Made by a program: the position numbers and the translations under genes. From Jiella mangrovi (GTDB taxonomy: Bacteria > Pseudomonadota > Alphaproteobacteria > Rhizobiales > Rhizobiaceae): a stretch of DNA of 64,000 nucleotides. The stretch covers positions 186,001 through 250,000 of the forward strand of contig NZ_JAGJCF010000002.1 in NCBI RefSeq assembly GCF_017815135.1. Direction: 5' to 3'. Under the pieces are notes generated by a model, which saw nothing but the letters and a program-made list of their open reading frames with translations, made no database searches and was not told where the DNA came from. This document shows positions 1 through 8,869 of the stretch, piece after piece; within the stretch, counting starts at the first letter, position 1; the number at the start of each line of letters is the position of its first letter.

Positions 1-183
1 CAGGACGAGGACGGCGGCTACCGCCTTCTCGTCAGCGACGACGGGACCGGCATCAACGGCGAAGCCCGGCCCGGCTCGCTCGGCATGCGGCTCATTCGCG
101 GGCTGACGGCGCAGGCGAGCGGCACCGTCGAGACCGAAAGCGGCGAGACCGGCACGCGCCATGCCTTCGCTTTTCTGCCGTAG
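1..183 (+). CDS. Sensor histidine kinase, C-terminal fragment (HWE/HisKA_2-like ATPase domain)
   Basis: The reading frame is open at the window edge and ends at TAG 181-183, leaving the last 60 residues. They contain a G1-type ATP-binding motif (SDDGTGI) and a G2-like segment (GSLGMRLI) followed by the usual closing beta strands of a HATPase_c domain. The G2 form with leucine and methionine, and the LIRGLTAQ helix, resemble the short HWE and HisKA_2 kinases common in alphaproteobacteria. The sensor part and phospho-acceptor histidine lie outside the window, so signal and partner are unknown. It is the only gene before the repeat-rich gap and points away from metW, so it is unrelated to the met genes. 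Confidence 0.75.
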   Translation, partial: QDEDGGYRLLVSDDGTGINGEARPGSLGMRLIRGLTAQASGTVETESGETGTRHAFAFLP

Positions 184-205
184 CGCAGGCGAAGGAGCCG
201 CGAGA

Positions 206-250
206 GCATGATCCCAAGAAGTGGAAACCGGTTTTCGGAATAGATCATTC
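206..250. repeat. Imperfect palindromic intergenic repeat (REP-like)
   Basis: An imperfect inverted repeat lies just after the kinase stop: it opens with GCATGATCCC, has AAACCGGTTTTC at the centre and closes with AGATCATTC. Sequences of this form are familiar as dispersed intergenic palindromes in Hyphomicrobiales genomes (from memory, not searched). It may act as an mRNA 3' end stem for the kinase transcript. Confidence 0.5.
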
Positions 251-356
251 ACCGACAAGAGGATCGAGCGGGAGGGTGAGTAAAGTTCCAGTGTCCACGA
301 CACGATCCTCGAACGCCCGCCACGACTTGATCGATAAGGCGCAGCATTCGACGCTT

Positions 357-454
357 CGTCATTCTCGGGCCCCGTCCCGGGAATCCAGAAACGTTCGACA
401 CAACAGAAGCTTAAACGGCCCACTGGATGCTCGGGACGGGGCCCGAGCATGACG
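357..454. repeat. Pair of inverted REP-like units (BIME-like element)
   Basis: Two 32-nt arms, 357-388 and 423-454, are reverse complements at 29 of 32 positions and are separated by 34 nt. Each arm is itself a small palindrome (CTCGGG..CCCGAG), the classic build of paired REP units. The transcript could fold into one very long hairpin. Nothing protein-coding is convincing between the kinase end and metW (184-558); this element and its two neighbours account for about half of that gap. Confidence 0.7.
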
Positions 455-533
455 AGCGCGATAAAAGCGGACGCCTGATCTCGGAGTGTCAGGCCCTCGA
501 TATGCGCCGTTCAACGAGACTGTCGTGCACCCT

Positions 534-558
534 GTCGTCCATTCGGACGCACAGCGCT
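534..558. repeat. Degenerate copy of a GTGCGTCC palindrome
   Basis: The segment GTCGTCCATTCGGACGCACA abuts the metW stop codon. It matches the sequence that abuts the ccmH stop at 59093-59118 (GTGCGTCCAGTCGGACGCAC): the same half-site GGACGCAC, the same spacing and the same flanking GCGCT. Here the left half has decayed, leaving a stem of about 5 bp. Both copies lie immediately 3' of a minus-strand gene, so they may serve as 3' end hairpins. Confidence 0.55.
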
Positions 559-1230
559 TTAGCGCTTGAGGACGAAAACCGCCTGCTGGCCGAACAGGTT
601 CCAGAACCACCAGGGCATCTTCATGCCCATCTTCTGACCCGTCGCGTTGATGGCAAATGCCGTCTCGACGCTCGCCCCCAGTTCCTCGGCCAGTGCGACG
701 AAATCGCGGATCGTGCAGAAATGGATGTTCGGCGTCTCGTACCACGTATGGGAAAGATTGGCGGTCACCGGCATCCGGCCACGCAGGCCGAGGGCGTAGC
801 GGATCGTCCAGTGGCCGAAATTCGGGAATGAGATCACGGCCCGGCGGCCGATCCTCAGGAGTTCGGACAGAACGACCTTCGGATTGCGCGTCGCCTGGAT
901 CGTCTGCGACAGGATCACGTAATCGAACGCATCGTCGGGATAATGCACGAGGTCGCGGTCAGCATCGCCCTGAATGACCGACAGGCCGCGCGCGACGCAT
1001 TCGTTGACGCCGGCCTGGCTGAGCTCGATACCGCGCCCGTCAACCCGACCGCGCTGCTCGAGCAGGGCAAGAAGCGCACCGTCGCCGCAGCCGACGTCGA
1101 GCACCCGCGAGCGAGGTTCGACGAGATCGGCGATCACCTCGAGGTCGACGCGGATGCCCGCCGGCGACGACGCGACGCTCTCGCTCGTCGCCACTGGCCC
1201 GCTCGTTTGTGTGTCGGTCGAAAGCGTCAC
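559..1230 (-). CDS. metW: Methionine biosynthesis protein MetW
   Basis: This is a 223-residue cytosolic protein of the MetW family, a SAM-methyltransferase fold protein that is partnered with MetX in many proteobacteria and supports homoserine acylation. The SAM-binding glycine motif (VLDVGCGDG) is at about residues 43-51, followed by the family signatures [10 protein letters not shown] and SFPNFGHW. I choose the GTG start at 1230 because it overlaps the metX stop in a GTGA arrangement, giving translational coupling. Upstream in-frame codons would run deep inside metX. The length fits the family (about 200-220). The exact biochemical role of MetW (accessory to MetX or a methyltransferase) is unsettled. 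Confidence 0.93.
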   Translation of the reverse strand: MTLSTDTQTSGPVATSESVASSPAGIRVDLEVIADLVEPRSRVLDVGCGDGALLALLEQRGRVDGRGIELSQAGVNECVARGLSVIQGDADRDLVHYPDDAFDYVILSQTIQATRNPKVVLSELLRIGRRAVISFPNFGHWTIRYALGLRGRMPVTANLSHTWYETPNIHFCTIRDFVALAEELGASVETAFAINATGQKMGMKMPWWFWNLFGQQAVFVLKR

Positions 1231-2453
1231 GCGATGAGCCCCCTTGCCCGAGCGGCCGAGGAGACGAAGCCGTCGATCGCGGCGAAGAACTCCGGCTCGT
1301 CCAGAAGAAAGGCGTCGTGACCGCGATCGGTCTCGATCTCGACGAAAGAGACGGAGGCAGCGGCGGCATTCAGCGCATGGACGACCGCGCGGTTCTCGTC
1401 GGTCGGAAACAGCCAGTCGGACGAGAAGGAGACGAGGCAAAAGCGCGTCTCGGACCCCCGGAAGGCTTTCGCGAGCGAGCCGTCGAAATCCGCCGCGATG
1501 TCGAAATAGTCCATCGCCCGGGTCAGATAGAGATAGGAATTAGCGTCGAACCGATCGACGAAGGTCATGCCCTGATGTCTGAGATAGCTCTCGATCTGGA
1601 AATCGGCATCGAAGCCGAAGCCGAGAACGTCCCGGTCCTGGAGATTGCGACCGAATTTGCGGTGAAGCGCCATTTCCGAGAGATAGGTGACATGGGCCGT
1701 CATGCGGGCGACCGCGAGACCTTTCACGGGCCGCTTGTCATGGGCGAAGTAGCGACCGCCCTCCCAATCGGGGTCGGCGATCACGGCCTGGCGTCCGATC
1801 TCGTGAAAGGCGATGTTCTGGGCCGAATGCCGCGCACCCGTGGCGATCGGCAGGGCGGCGAACACCTTGTCGGGATAGCTCACCGTCCACTGCAGGACCT
1901 GCATGCCACCCATCGAGCCGCCGATGACCGCGAACAGCCTGTCGATACCGAGGCGCTCCACCAGCATCCGCTGCGCCCGCACCATGTCGCGAATGGTGAT
2001 CACCGGCAGGCTCAGGCCATAGGGCTCGCCGGTCGCCGGGTTGATCGAGGCCGGCCCCGTCGAGCCCATGCAGCCGCCAATGACATTCGAACAGATGACG
2101 AAGAACTTGTCGGTGTCGATGGGTTTGCCGGGGCCGACGATCGGCGACCACCAGCCGGGCTTGCCGGTCACCGGCGACCGGCTGGCCGGATAGTGATCCA
2201 TCGTCAAAGCGTGGCAGATGAGGATGGCGTTCGACTTGTCGGCGTTCAGTTCGCCATAGGTGTTGTAGGCGATCTGGACCGGCGACAGGTCGATGCCGGC
2301 ATCGAGATGAAGCGGCTCGTCCTCGCCGAAAAACGCAACGGGGCTCGAGGGCTCGAGCGCCTCGCGGTTTCCCGCCGCACTCGTTGCGGTGGGACTGGTG
2401 GGTTCGGCTGTGGTCGACGGCGTCACGGTCTGGGCTCCGCCCTTCTGGAGCAT
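1227..2453 (-). CDS. metX: Homoserine O-acyltransferase MetX
   Basis: This alpha/beta hydrolase-fold enzyme acylates homoserine from acetyl-CoA (or succinyl-CoA), the first committed step of methionine synthesis. The nucleophile elbow GGSMGG places the catalytic serine at residue 180; the other triad members are Asp346 (SSDWLFP) and His379 (DRGHDAF). The motif GGCMGSTGP at 127-134 is typical of MetX. The 408-residue length includes an N-terminal Ser/Thr-rich extension of about 35 residues before the conserved core. It ends in a 4-nt overlap with metW. It lies 208 bp downstream of adk on the same strand, an unusual neighbour. Acetyl versus succinyl preference cannot be decided by eye. Confidence 0.95.
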   Translation of the reverse strand: MLQKGGAQTVTPSTTAEPTSPTATSAAGNREALEPSSPVAFFGEDEPLHLDAGIDLSPVQIAYNTYGELNADKSNAILICHALTMDHYPASRSPVTGKPGWWSPIVGPGKPIDTDKFFVICSNVIGGCMGSTGPASINPATGEPYGLSLPVITIRDMVRAQRMLVERLGIDRLFAVIGGSMGGMQVLQWTVSYPDKVFAALPIATGARHSAQNIAFHEIGRQAVIADPDWEGGRYFAHDKRPVKGLAVARMTAHVTYLSEMALHRKFGRNLQDRDVLGFGFDADFQIESYLRHQGMTFVDRFDANSYLYLTRAMDYFDIAADFDGSLAKAFRGSETRFCLVSFSSDWLFPTDENRAVVHALNAAAASVSFVEIETDRGHDAFLLDEPEFFAAIDGFVSSAARARGLIA

Positions 2454-2590
2454 GTCCGATGAAAGCCGGTTCGGCCTTCACGTGCGGACAATGCGGCTCG
2501 ACAAAGCGATGAGGGTTTCCGGTGAACTCGTGTTCGCCAAAAACGCTCTCGTTGATCCGTCCTCGTTCGGCGGGACGACCTGCTTTCGAA

Positions 2591-2611
2591 CCAGGGCAGA
2601 AGCTGCCCTGG
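2591..2611 (-). terminator. Perfect 9-bp hairpin between adk and metX
   Basis: CCAGGGCAG and CTGCCCTGG flank a 3-nt loop, about 50 nt after the adk stop. No U-run follows, so on sequence alone it is either a weak end point of the ribosomal transcript or a structural element of the metX leader. It sits in the junction where the usual ribosomal gene order stops. Confidence 0.35.
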
Positions 2612-2661
2612 TCGGCTCGGCCGGCGAGACAAGCCTTCACCGGCCCAAGGGCGAGATCGAA

Positions 2662-3309
2662 TCAACCCTTGAGAATGGTCTCGATGCTCTTGGTCACGTC
2701 ATCGATCGGCGCCATGCCGTCGATGGAGCGCAGCGTGCGTTTGCAATAGTAATAGCCAACGAGCGGCGACGTTTCCTTGTAGTAGTTGCGAAGCCGCGAG
2801 CGCATCGTCTCGGCGTTGTCGTCGGGTCGCCGCTTGAACTCGGTCGATCCGCAATTGTCGCAAACGCCCTCGACCTTCGGCTGACGATCCTCGTCGTGAT
2901 AGACGGTGCCGCAGCTTGCGCAGGAAAACCGGCCCGACACCCGCGTCACGAGAACGTCGTCGTCCACCCGCAGCTCGATGACGTGGTCGAGATGCTGACC
3001 GCGCTGTTCGAGCAACTCCTCCAACGCGTCGGCCTGTTTGAGGGTGCGAGGATAGCCGTCGAGGATGAAGCCCTCGCTGCAGTCGTCCTCGGCGATCCTA
3101 TCGGCGACGATGGCGTTGACCACCTCATCAGGGACGAGGTTGCCCGCGTCCATGATGGCCTTGGCCTTCAACCCGACCTCGGTCTCGGCCGCGACGGCAG
3201 CCCGCAGCATGTCTCCCGTCGACAGCTGCGGAACGTTATGCCCATTGACCAGACGCTGTGCCTGAGTTCCCTTTCCCGCTCCCGGCGGCCCCAGCAAAAT
3301 CAGCTTCAT
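2662..3309 (-). CDS. adk: Adenylate kinase with four-cysteine zinc LID
   Basis: This cytosolic enzyme interconverts AMP, ADP and ATP. The P-loop GPPGAGKGT is at residues 7-15, and the AMP-binding segment (STGDMLRAAV) and DGYPRTL motif follow. It is the 215-residue long form with an inserted LID domain carrying Cys130, Cys133, Cys150 and Cys153, a complete CxxC...CxxC structural zinc site. Its start overlaps the secY stop (ATGA), so it is translationally coupled to secY, the normal arrangement at the end of the spc operon. What follows is not: rpsM-rpsK-rpoA-rplQ are missing and metX comes next. Confidence 0.97.
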   Translation of the reverse strand: MKLILLGPPGAGKGTQAQRLVNGHNVPQLSTGDMLRAAVAAETEVGLKAKAIMDAGNLVPDEVVNAIVADRIAEDDCSEGFILDGYPRTLKQADALEELLEQRGQHLDHVIELRVDDDVLVTRVSGRFSCASCGTVYHDEDRQPKVEGVCDNCGSTEFKRRPDDNAETMRSRLRNYYKETSPLVGYYYCKRTLRSIDGMAPIDDVTKSIETILKG

Positions 3310-4649
3310 CGTGCTCCGCGTCTCCCCCCTCTGAGCTTCGCCTTCTTGACGAGCCCCTCATATTGATGGGCCAAAAGATGACCCTGTATCTGCGCAACGG
3401 TGTCCATCGTCACGGAGACGACGATAAGTAGCGATGTTCCACCGAGATAGAAAGGAACGCCAGCAGCCGAAATCAGAAATTCGGGCAAAAGACAGATCAA
3501 CACGAGATAGATCGCGCCGACGACGGTGATGCGGGTCAGAACATAGTCGATATATTCCGCCGTCCGCTCGCCCGGACGAATGCCCGGAATGAAGCCGCCA
3601 TGCTTCTTCAGATTGTCGGCCGTGTCCTTCGGATTGAAGACGACCGCCGTGTAGAAGAAGGCGAAGAACGCGATCAGGCCGGCATAAAACAGCATGTAGA
3701 GCGGCTGGCCGTGGCCGAGCGAGGCGACGATCGCGGTCGCCCAGTCCGGCAGCTGCGAGGTGTCGGTGAAGTTCGCCACCGTCACCGGCAGAAGCAGGAG
3801 CGACGACGCGAAGATCGGCGGAATGACGCCGGCAGTGTTGAGCTTCAGCGGCAGATGCGAGGTATCGCCCTGGAACATGCGATTGCCGACCTGGCGCTTG
3901 GGATACTGGATCAAAAGCCTGCGCTGGGCTCGCTCGACGAAGACGATGAAGGCGATGCAGGCGATCGCCACGACGATGACGAGAAGGATGATCGTCGTCG
4001 ACAGGGCGCCCGTTCGTCCAAGCTCCAGGAGGTTCGCGATCGCCGCCGGCAGATGCGCGACGATACCGGCGAAGATGATCAGCGAGATACCGTTACCGAT
4101 ACCGCGCGAGGTGATCTGCTCGCCCAGCCACATCAGGAACATCGTGCCACCGACGAGGGTGATCACGGCCGAAATCCGGAAGAACCAGCCCGGATCGACC
4201 ACGAGACCGGCCTGCGTCTCGAGACCCGCGGCGATGCCGTAAGCCTGGAACGTCGCGAGCAGCACCGTGCCGTAGCGGGTATACTGGTTGATCACCTTGC
4301 GCCCCTGCTCGCCCTCTTTCTTGAGGTTCTCGAGCGAGGGAACGACCGATGTCATCAGCTGGATGATGATCGAGGCCGAGATGTACGGCATGATTCCGAG
4401 GGCGAAGATCGCCATGCGGCCGACGGCGCCGCCGGAAAACATGTTGAAAAGGCCGAGAATGCCGGTCGACTGCTGCTGAAAAGCCCGCGCGAGTGCGTCG
4501 GGATCGATGCCGGGCATCGGAATGTAGGTTCCGAGGCGATAGACCAGAAGTGCGCCGAGGGTAAACCAGATGCGCTTTTTCAGGTCTTCGGCTTTGCTGA
4601 AAGCCGAAAAGTTCAGATTGGCGGCAAGTTGTTCCGCTGCCGATGCCAT
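3306..4649 (-). CDS. secY: Preprotein translocase channel subunit SecY
   Basis: SecY forms the protein-conducting channel of the inner membrane together with SecE (also in this window, 32478-32675). The 447-residue product has ten predicted hydrophobic segments. It begins with the cytosolic helix LNFSAFSKAEDLKKRI, then GTYIPMPGID, and has the conserved IMPYISASIIIQL segment and the cytosolic loops (KEGEQGR and PKRQVG) that contact ribosome and SecA. A gap of 323 bp separates it from rplO, larger than usual within spc, and contains a terminator-like hairpin and a possible promoter. The gene overlaps adk by 4 nt. Confidence 0.98.
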   Translation of the reverse strand: MASAAEQLAANLNFSAFSKAEDLKKRIWFTLGALLVYRLGTYIPMPGIDPDALARAFQQQSTGILGLFNMFSGGAVGRMAIFALGIMPYISASIIIQLMTSVVPSLENLKKEGEQGRKVINQYTRYGTVLLATFQAYGIAAGLETQAGLVVDPGWFFRISAVITLVGGTMFLMWLGEQITSRGIGNGISLIIFAGIVAHLPAAIANLLELGRTGALSTTIILLVIVVAIACIAFIVFVERAQRRLLIQYPKRQVGNRMFQGDTSHLPLKLNTAGVIPPIFASSLLLLPVTVANFTDTSQLPDWATAIVASLGHGQPLYMLFYAGLIAFFAFFYTAVVFNPKDTADNLKKHGGFIPGIRPGERTAEYIDYVLTRITVVGAIYLVLICLLPEFLISAAGVPFYLGGTSLLIVVSVTMDTVAQIQGHLLAHQYEGLVKKAKLRGGRRGAR

Positions 4650-4747
4650 GACGAGGAGCTCCCCGGGTTATCCCGCAAACGGCCGAGCAGCGCATCAGGC
4701 GCCCGACCGGACTCGGGCTTAAGACGGACCCTTTCCCGAGACCCGTC

Positions 4748-4776
4748 AGATAAGCGGGAGAGCTCTGCCACGCAAG
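4748..4776 (-). promoter_or_regulatory. Possible secY-adk promoter
   Basis: Read on the minus strand, CTTGCG and TTATCT are separated by 17 nt, about 100 nt upstream of the secY start. This partly fits the alphaproteobacterial housekeeping pattern (CTTGAC-N17-CTATAT). It follows a hairpin after rplO, so secY-adk may have its own transcript. The rest of the 4650-4972 gap shows no gene. Confidence 0.3.
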
Positions 4777-4929
4777 CGCCCAATTCTCCCAGTTCGGGAA
4801 TTGGCGGATCAGCGGGGGCCCTGCCCTTCGATGCCGGCGGCCGAACCCGGCCGACGACCACGTTGGATCGCAACGACGACCAAAGCCGGAAACGCCGGCA
4901 TCAGGCCACGCTGTCTCAAACAAGCGAGA

Positions 4930-4951
4930 AAGAGGCCGATCGAGGCCTCTT
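4930..4951 (-). terminator. Hairpin downstream of rplO
   Basis: A perfect 8-bp stem (AAGAGGCC / GGCCTCTT, 6-nt loop) lies about 20 nt after the rplO stop; on the minus strand it is followed by the pyrimidine-rich TTTCTCGCTTG. It looks like a leaky intrinsic terminator or a processing barrier within the spc operon. Confidence 0.45.
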
Positions 4952-4972
4952 CCCCACAATGCTACGAAACGA

Positions 4973-5461
4973 TCAGGCTTCAGCCGTTTCCGCGGACTTG
5001 CGGACTGCCGTGACGGTGACAGACCCACCGGCCTTCTCGACCTTCTCGACGGCCGATTTCGACGCGCCGGCAACGGTGAGGTTCAGCTTCGCGCTCAGCT
5101 CGCCGTCGCCGAGAAGGCGGACGCCGTCCTTTGCGCGACGAATCACGCCGGCGGCAACGAGGGCCGCAACGTCGATCGGAGCGGACGCGTCTAGCCGCTT
5201 GGCGTCAACCGCCTGCTGCAGGCGGCCGACCGAAACGACATTGTATTTCTTGGCGAAGATGTTGACGAAGCCACGCTTCGGCAGACGCCGATAGAGCGGC
5301 ATCTGACCGCCCTCGAAGGCATTGATGGCAACGCCCGAACGGGACTTCTGGCCCTTGACGCCGCGTCCGCCGGTCTTGCCCTTGCCCGAACCGATGCCCC
5401 GCCCGACCCGCTTCTTGGAGTGGGTGGCGCCGTCGATATCGGAAAGCTCGTTGAGTTTCAT
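4973..5461 (-). CDS. rplO: 50S ribosomal protein L15
   Basis: L15 is a late-assembling protein of the large subunit that binds 23S rRNA. The 162-residue product starts MKLNELSD and has the Gly/Lys/Arg-rich N-terminal tail ([18 protein letters not shown]) that threads into rRNA, followed by [16 protein letters not shown] place the start at 5461 because AAGGAG lies at ideal distance before it; the in-frame extension upstream is not conserved-looking. It follows rpmD by 109 nt and precedes the gap before secY. Confidence 0.97.
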   Translation of the reverse strand: MKLNELSDIDGATHSKKRVGRGIGSGKGKTGGRGVKGQKSRSGVAINAFEGGQMPLYRRLPKRGFVNIFAKKYNVVSVGRLQQAVDAKRLDASAPIDVAALVAAGVIRRAKDGVRLLGDGELSAKLNLTVAGASKSAVEKVEKAGGSVTVTAVRKSAETAEA

Positions 5462-5570
5462 GTCTTTTCTCCTTGGCCGCCGATCGAGCCGCAATCGCGC
5501 TCAGACGGGCCGCCTGGTCAAAACGGGTCGAAGGCCCGCATGAATATGCGGGCCGGTCCTGACGGTGCGC

Positions 5571-5774
5571 TCAGGCCTCGTCGACGATCCGCACCATATG
5601 CGCGACCTTGGCGATCATCCCGCGAACGGCGGGCGTATCCTCAAGGGTGCGGCGACGGTTCATCTTGCCGAGACCGAGGCCGACCAGCGTCTGGCGCTGG
5701 TCCTTCGGGCGGCGGATCGGGCTGCCGTACTGCTCGACGGTCACCGTCTTGCCGGCAGTGCTGTTCTTGGCCAT
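5571..5774 (-). CDS. rpmD: 50S ribosomal protein L30
   Basis: This 67-residue protein is of the short bacterial L30 type, a small large-subunit protein near the base of the central protuberance. It shows the family pattern [23 protein letters not shown] followed by [17 protein letters not shown]. It lies 40 nt after rpsE and 109 nt before rplO, the standard spc operon order. Some bacteria lack this gene; it is intact here. Confidence 0.96.
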   Translation of the reverse strand: MAKNSTAGKTVTVEQYGSPIRRPKDQRQTLVGLGLGKMNRRRTLEDTPAVRGMIAKVAHMVRIVDEA

Positions 5775-5814
5775 GCTCAGGCTCCTTCAAACGATGGCAC
5801 GATGGCCGGCCAGG

Positions 5815-6402
5815 TTATTCCGCGGCAGCGGCTTCGTCTTCGGCGGCAGCGGGAGCTGCGCCATGATGGGTCTGGCGGCGTGCCTGCAGCGTCGAATACT
5901 TGATGCCACGACGAGCCGCGACATCCTTCGGATGGGTCGCGTTCTTCAGACCGTCGAAGGTGGCGCGAACCATGTTGTACGGGTTCGACGAGCCGAGCGA
6001 CTTTGCGACGACGTCGTGCATGCCGACCGCTTCGAAGACGGCGCGCATCGGACCACCGGCGATGATGCCGGTACCGGCCTCGGCGGCGCGCAGGACGACC
6101 TTGCCGGCGCCGTGGCGGCCGTTGACGTCGTGATGCAGCGTCCGGCCGTCGCGCAGCGGCACGAAGATCAGATCGCGCTTGGCGGCTTCCGTCGCCTTGC
6201 GGATCGCTTCGGGCACTTCGCGAGCCTTGCCGTGGCCGAAGCCGACGCGGCCCTTGAGATCACCGACGACGACGAGAGCGGCGAAGCCGAAACGGCGACC
6301 ACCCTTCACGACTTTGGCGACACGGTTGATGTGGACGAGCTTGTCGACGAAACCATCGTCGTGATCGTCCCGGCGATCATTGCGGTCGTTACGAGGCGCC
6401 AT
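5815..6402 (-). CDS. rpsE: 30S ribosomal protein S5
   Basis: S5 sits at the mRNA entry side of the small subunit and influences decoding accuracy. The 195-residue product has an extra basic, Asp/Arg-rich N-terminus ([13 protein letters not shown]), the double-stranded RNA-binding domain beginning [18 protein letters not shown], and the C-terminal S5 fold with [18 protein letters not shown]. The Ala-rich tail, longer than in E. coli, is common in alphaproteobacteria. It comes 106 nt after rplR and 40 nt before rpmD. Confidence 0.97.
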   Translation of the reverse strand: MAPRNDRNDRRDDHDDGFVDKLVHINRVAKVVKGGRRFGFAALVVVGDLKGRVGFGHGKAREVPEAIRKATEAAKRDLIFVPLRDGRTLHHDVNGRHGAGKVVLRAAEAGTGIIAGGPMRAVFEAVGMHDVVAKSLGSSNPYNMVRATFDGLKNATHPKDVAARRGIKYSTLQARRQTHHGAAPAAAEDEAAAAE

Positions 6403-6508
6403 ATCCTAGTCCTTGTTCTTTTCCGGAGGCGTCCAAGAGATCGGCCACCCATTGGCGGCCGGGCGAAACGGCGGCACCTTTGCGCCGCCGCGAGCGATCA
6501 TGGCCCGA

Positions 6509-6871
6509 TCAGAAGTTCAGGCCAGCCTCGCGAGCCGAATCGGCCAAAGCCTTGACCCGGCCGTGATAGATGAAGGCGCCGCGATCGAAGACGACGTCGG
6601 TGACACCGGCTTCCTTCGCACGCTCGGCGACGAGCTTGCCGACGGCAGTTGCCGCGGCGACGTCGGCGCCGGTCTTCAGATCACCGCGCAGGGCGGCTTC
6701 GAGCGTCGATGCGGAAGCCAGCGTGCGGCCCGCCTCGTCGTCGATGATCTGAGCGTAGATGTTCTTCGACGAACGGTGCACCGACAGACGCGGGCGGCCG
6801 TTCGCGACCTTCTTGAGTGAGCGGCGGATACGCGAAGCACGGCGCCGCAGCGATTCCTTAGGAGTAGCCAT
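6509..6871 (-). CDS. rplR: 50S ribosomal protein L18
   Basis: L18 binds 5S rRNA and helps anchor it to the large subunit. The 120-residue sequence has the basic N-terminus ([20 protein letters not shown]), the [16 protein letters not shown] strand region and the C-terminal [26 protein letters not shown] block. It lies 9 nt after rplF, close enough for translational coupling, and 106 nt before rpsE. Confidence 0.97.
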   Translation of the reverse strand: MATPKESLRRRASRIRRSLKKVANGRPRLSVHRSSKNIYAQIIDDEAGRTLASASTLEAALRGDLKTGADVAAATAVGKLVAERAKEAGVTDVVFDRGAFIYHGRVKALADSAREAGLNF

Positions 6872-6880
6872 GACCGGACC

Positions 6881-7414
6881 TTACTTCTTCTTGCCTTCCT
6901 TGCGGACGATCTTCTCGCCCGCGTACTTCACGCCCTTGCCCTTGTAAGGCTCGGGACCGCGATACTCGCGGATTTCCGCGGCGACCTGGCCGACGCGCTG
7001 CTTGTCGATGCCAGTGACGACGATCTCGGTCGGCTTCGGCACGGCGATCGAAATTCCCTCGGGCGTCTGGTAGACGACCTCGTGGGAGAAACCGAGCGAC
7101 AGCTGCAGGTTCTTGCCCTGCATGGCCGCACGATAACCGACGCCGTTGATCTCGAGCTTCTTCTCGAAGCCGGTCTTCACGCCGGCGAAGATGTTCTCGA
7201 TCATCGTGCGCGACATGCCCCATTTGGAGCGTGCCACCTTCGACTGGTCGCGCGGATCGACCTTGACCGCGCCGTCTTCCATCTTGACCAGGACCTCGTC
7301 GTTGACGACGAAGGCGAGCTCGCCCTTCGGGCCCTTGGCCTTGACGGTCTGACCGTCCACCGAGGCGGTGACGCCATCGGGGACTGAAACCGGCTTCTTA
7401 CCAATACGGGACAT
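6881..7414 (-). CDS. rplF: 50S ribosomal protein L6
   Basis: L6 has two similar domains and lies near the factor-binding site of the large subunit. The 177-residue product begins [15 protein letters not shown] and carries the C-terminal signature [14 protein letters not shown]. It starts 140 nt after rpsH, one of the wider gaps in the operon, with no gene in it, and ends 9 nt before rplR. Length and order match the family. Confidence 0.97.
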   Translation of the reverse strand: MSRIGKKPVSVPDGVTASVDGQTVKAKGPKGELAFVVNDEVLVKMEDGAVKVDPRDQSKVARSKWGMSRTMIENIFAGVKTGFEKKLEINGVGYRAAMQGKNLQLSLGFSHEVVYQTPEGISIAVPKPTEIVVTGIDKQRVGQVAAEIREYRGPEPYKGKGVKYAGEKIVRKEGKKK

Positions 7415-7554
7415 TTCGAAACCCTGTCCGTTTCGTGCGCGGATGCCATCTGCCCTTTTACAGGCGACATACCGTGCGTTTTCAAATGCTGACGGGCGGC
7501 AGGCGAAGCATCAAGCCGCGCGAGCGCCCGTCCTATGGCACAAATTTTGACGCG

Positions 7555-7953
7555 TCAGAAGACCCGGCAGAGAATCTCGCCGCCGACATTCTGTTCACGG
7601 GCACTGTGGTCCGCCATCACGCCCTTGGGCGTCGACAGAACCGAGATGCCGAGACCATTGGCGATCTGCGGGATCGTCTTGGCCGAGACATAGACGCGAC
7701 GGCCGGGTTTGGAAACCCGGGCGATCTCGCGGATCACCGCTGCGCCCTCGTAGTACTTCAACTCGATCTCGAATTCGGACTTGCCGTTTTCGAATTCGGT
7801 CTGGGTGTAGCCGCGGATGTAGCCCTCGTCCTTGAGGACGTCGAGCACGCGGCCACGCAGCTTCGAAGCCGGGGTCGAGACCGACGACTTGTTGCGCATG
7901 ACGGCGTTGCGGATGCGTGTCAGCATGTCGCCGAGCGGATCAGACAAAGACAT
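7555..7953 (-). CDS. rpsH: 30S ribosomal protein S8
   Basis: S8 is a primary 16S rRNA binder of the central domain; in enterobacteria it is the autoregulator of the spc operon (whether this holds here is unknown). The 132-residue product shows [13 protein letters not shown] at the N-terminus and the conserved C-terminal [29 protein letters not shown]. It begins 12 nt after rpsN. Confidence 0.97.
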   Translation of the reverse strand: MSLSDPLGDMLTRIRNAVMRNKSSVSTPASKLRGRVLDVLKDEGYIRGYTQTEFENGKSEFEIELKYYEGAAVIREIARVSKPGRRVYVSAKTIPQIANGLGISVLSTPKGVMADHSAREQNVGGEILCRVF

Positions 7954-7965
7954 GACGAACCCTCC

Positions 7966-8271
7966 TTACCAGCTCGACTTGACGATACCGGGGATCTGGC
8001 CGTTGTTGCCAAGTTCCCGGAGCGCGATGCGGCTCATCTTGAGCTTGCGATAGTAGGCGCGCGGCCGACCGGTCACTTCGCAGCGATTGCGGATGCGGAC
8101 CTTCGAACCGTTGCGCGGCAGCTCTGCGAGCTGCAGCTGCGCCTTGAAACGCTCTTCCATCGGAGCGTCGGCGTTTTTGGTGATCGCTTTCAGAGCAGCC
8201 CGCTTGGCGGCGTATTTCGCCACCAGTTTCTGACGGTGCTTGTTCTGTTCGATCATGCCCTTCTTGGCCAT
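7966..8271 (-). CDS. rpsN: 30S ribosomal protein S14, zinc-free form
   Basis: The 101-residue product is the long, zinc-independent S14 type: it has [21 protein letters not shown] but lacks the paired CxxC motifs of the short zinc form. S14 is in the head of the small subunit. I choose the ATG at 8271 ([11 protein letters not shown]); the open frame upstream overlaps rplE in another frame and looks non-coding. It lies 34 nt after rplE and 12 nt before rpsH. Confidence 0.96.
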   Translation of the reverse strand: MAKKGMIEQNKHRQKLVAKYAAKRAALKAITKNADAPMEERFKAQLQLAELPRNGSKVRIRNRCEVTGRPRAYYRKLKMSRIALRELGNNGQIPGIVKSSW

Positions 8272-8305
8272 TGTATCGTCCTTTACTCGTCTGCCGTTAC
8301 AAGCG

Positions 8306-8869
8306 TCAGTTCGTGCGGAAGGGGAAGTTGAGCGCCTTGAGAAGGGCGCGCGCTTCCTCGTCCGTCGAGGCCGTCGTACAAACGATGATGTCCATGCCCC
8401 ACATCTGATCGACCTTGTCGTAGTTGATCTCGGGGAACACGATGTGCTCCTTGATGCCCATGGCGAAGTTGCCATTGCCATCAAAGCTCTTTGGGTTCAG
8501 GCCGCGGAAGTCGCGAACCCGGGGCAGTGCGATCTGGATCAGACGATCCACGAATTCGTACATGCGCTCGCGACGCAGCGTGACCTTGCAGCCGATCGGC
8601 ATGCCCTCGCGGACCTTGAAGCCCGCGATCGACTTGCTGGCCTTGGTGATCACGGCCTTCTGGCCGGCGATCCTGGCAAGGTCCTCGGCGGCAACGCTCG
8701 GCTTCTTGGAATCGCCGGTGGCCTCGCCGACACCCATGTTGATGACGACCTTCTCGAGGCGCGGCATCTGCATGGTGTTCGCGTAGGAGAACTCTTCCTG
8801 CAAAGCCGGAACGACGTCCTCGCGATAGACGCGCTTCAGGCGCGGCTCGTAGGTGGCGGCTTCAGCCAT
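8306..8869 (-). CDS. rplE: 50S ribosomal protein L5
   Basis: L5 binds 5S rRNA and the P-site tRNA elbow region. The 187-residue product contains the family block [15 protein letters not shown] (about residues 36-50) and [18 protein letters not shown], with [16 protein letters not shown] downstream. The ATG at 8869 lies inside the last codons of rplX (8-nt overlap), so the two are translationally coupled; longer upstream starts would read through rplX. Confidence 0.97.
   Translation of the reverse strand: MAEAATYEPRLKRVYREDVVPALQEEFSYANTMQMPRLEKVVINMGVGEATGDSKKPSVAAEDLARIAGQKAVITKASKSIAGFKVREGMPIGCKVTLRRERMYEFVDRLIQIALPRVRDFRGLNPKSFDGNGNFAMGIKEHIVFPEINYDKVDQMWGMDIIVCTTASTDEEARALLKALNFPFRTN

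Noticed and set aside
1231-1440. Longer N-terminus for MetW
   Set aside because: It would read entirely within metX; the GTGA overlap at 1227-1230 gives the usual coupled start.
2454-2661. SAM-II-type riboswitch upstream of metX
   Set aside because: Such elements occur before methionine genes in alphaproteobacteria, but I could not find the conserved core (GTGATTTG-type segment and GCTAAA) here. A covariance search would settle it.
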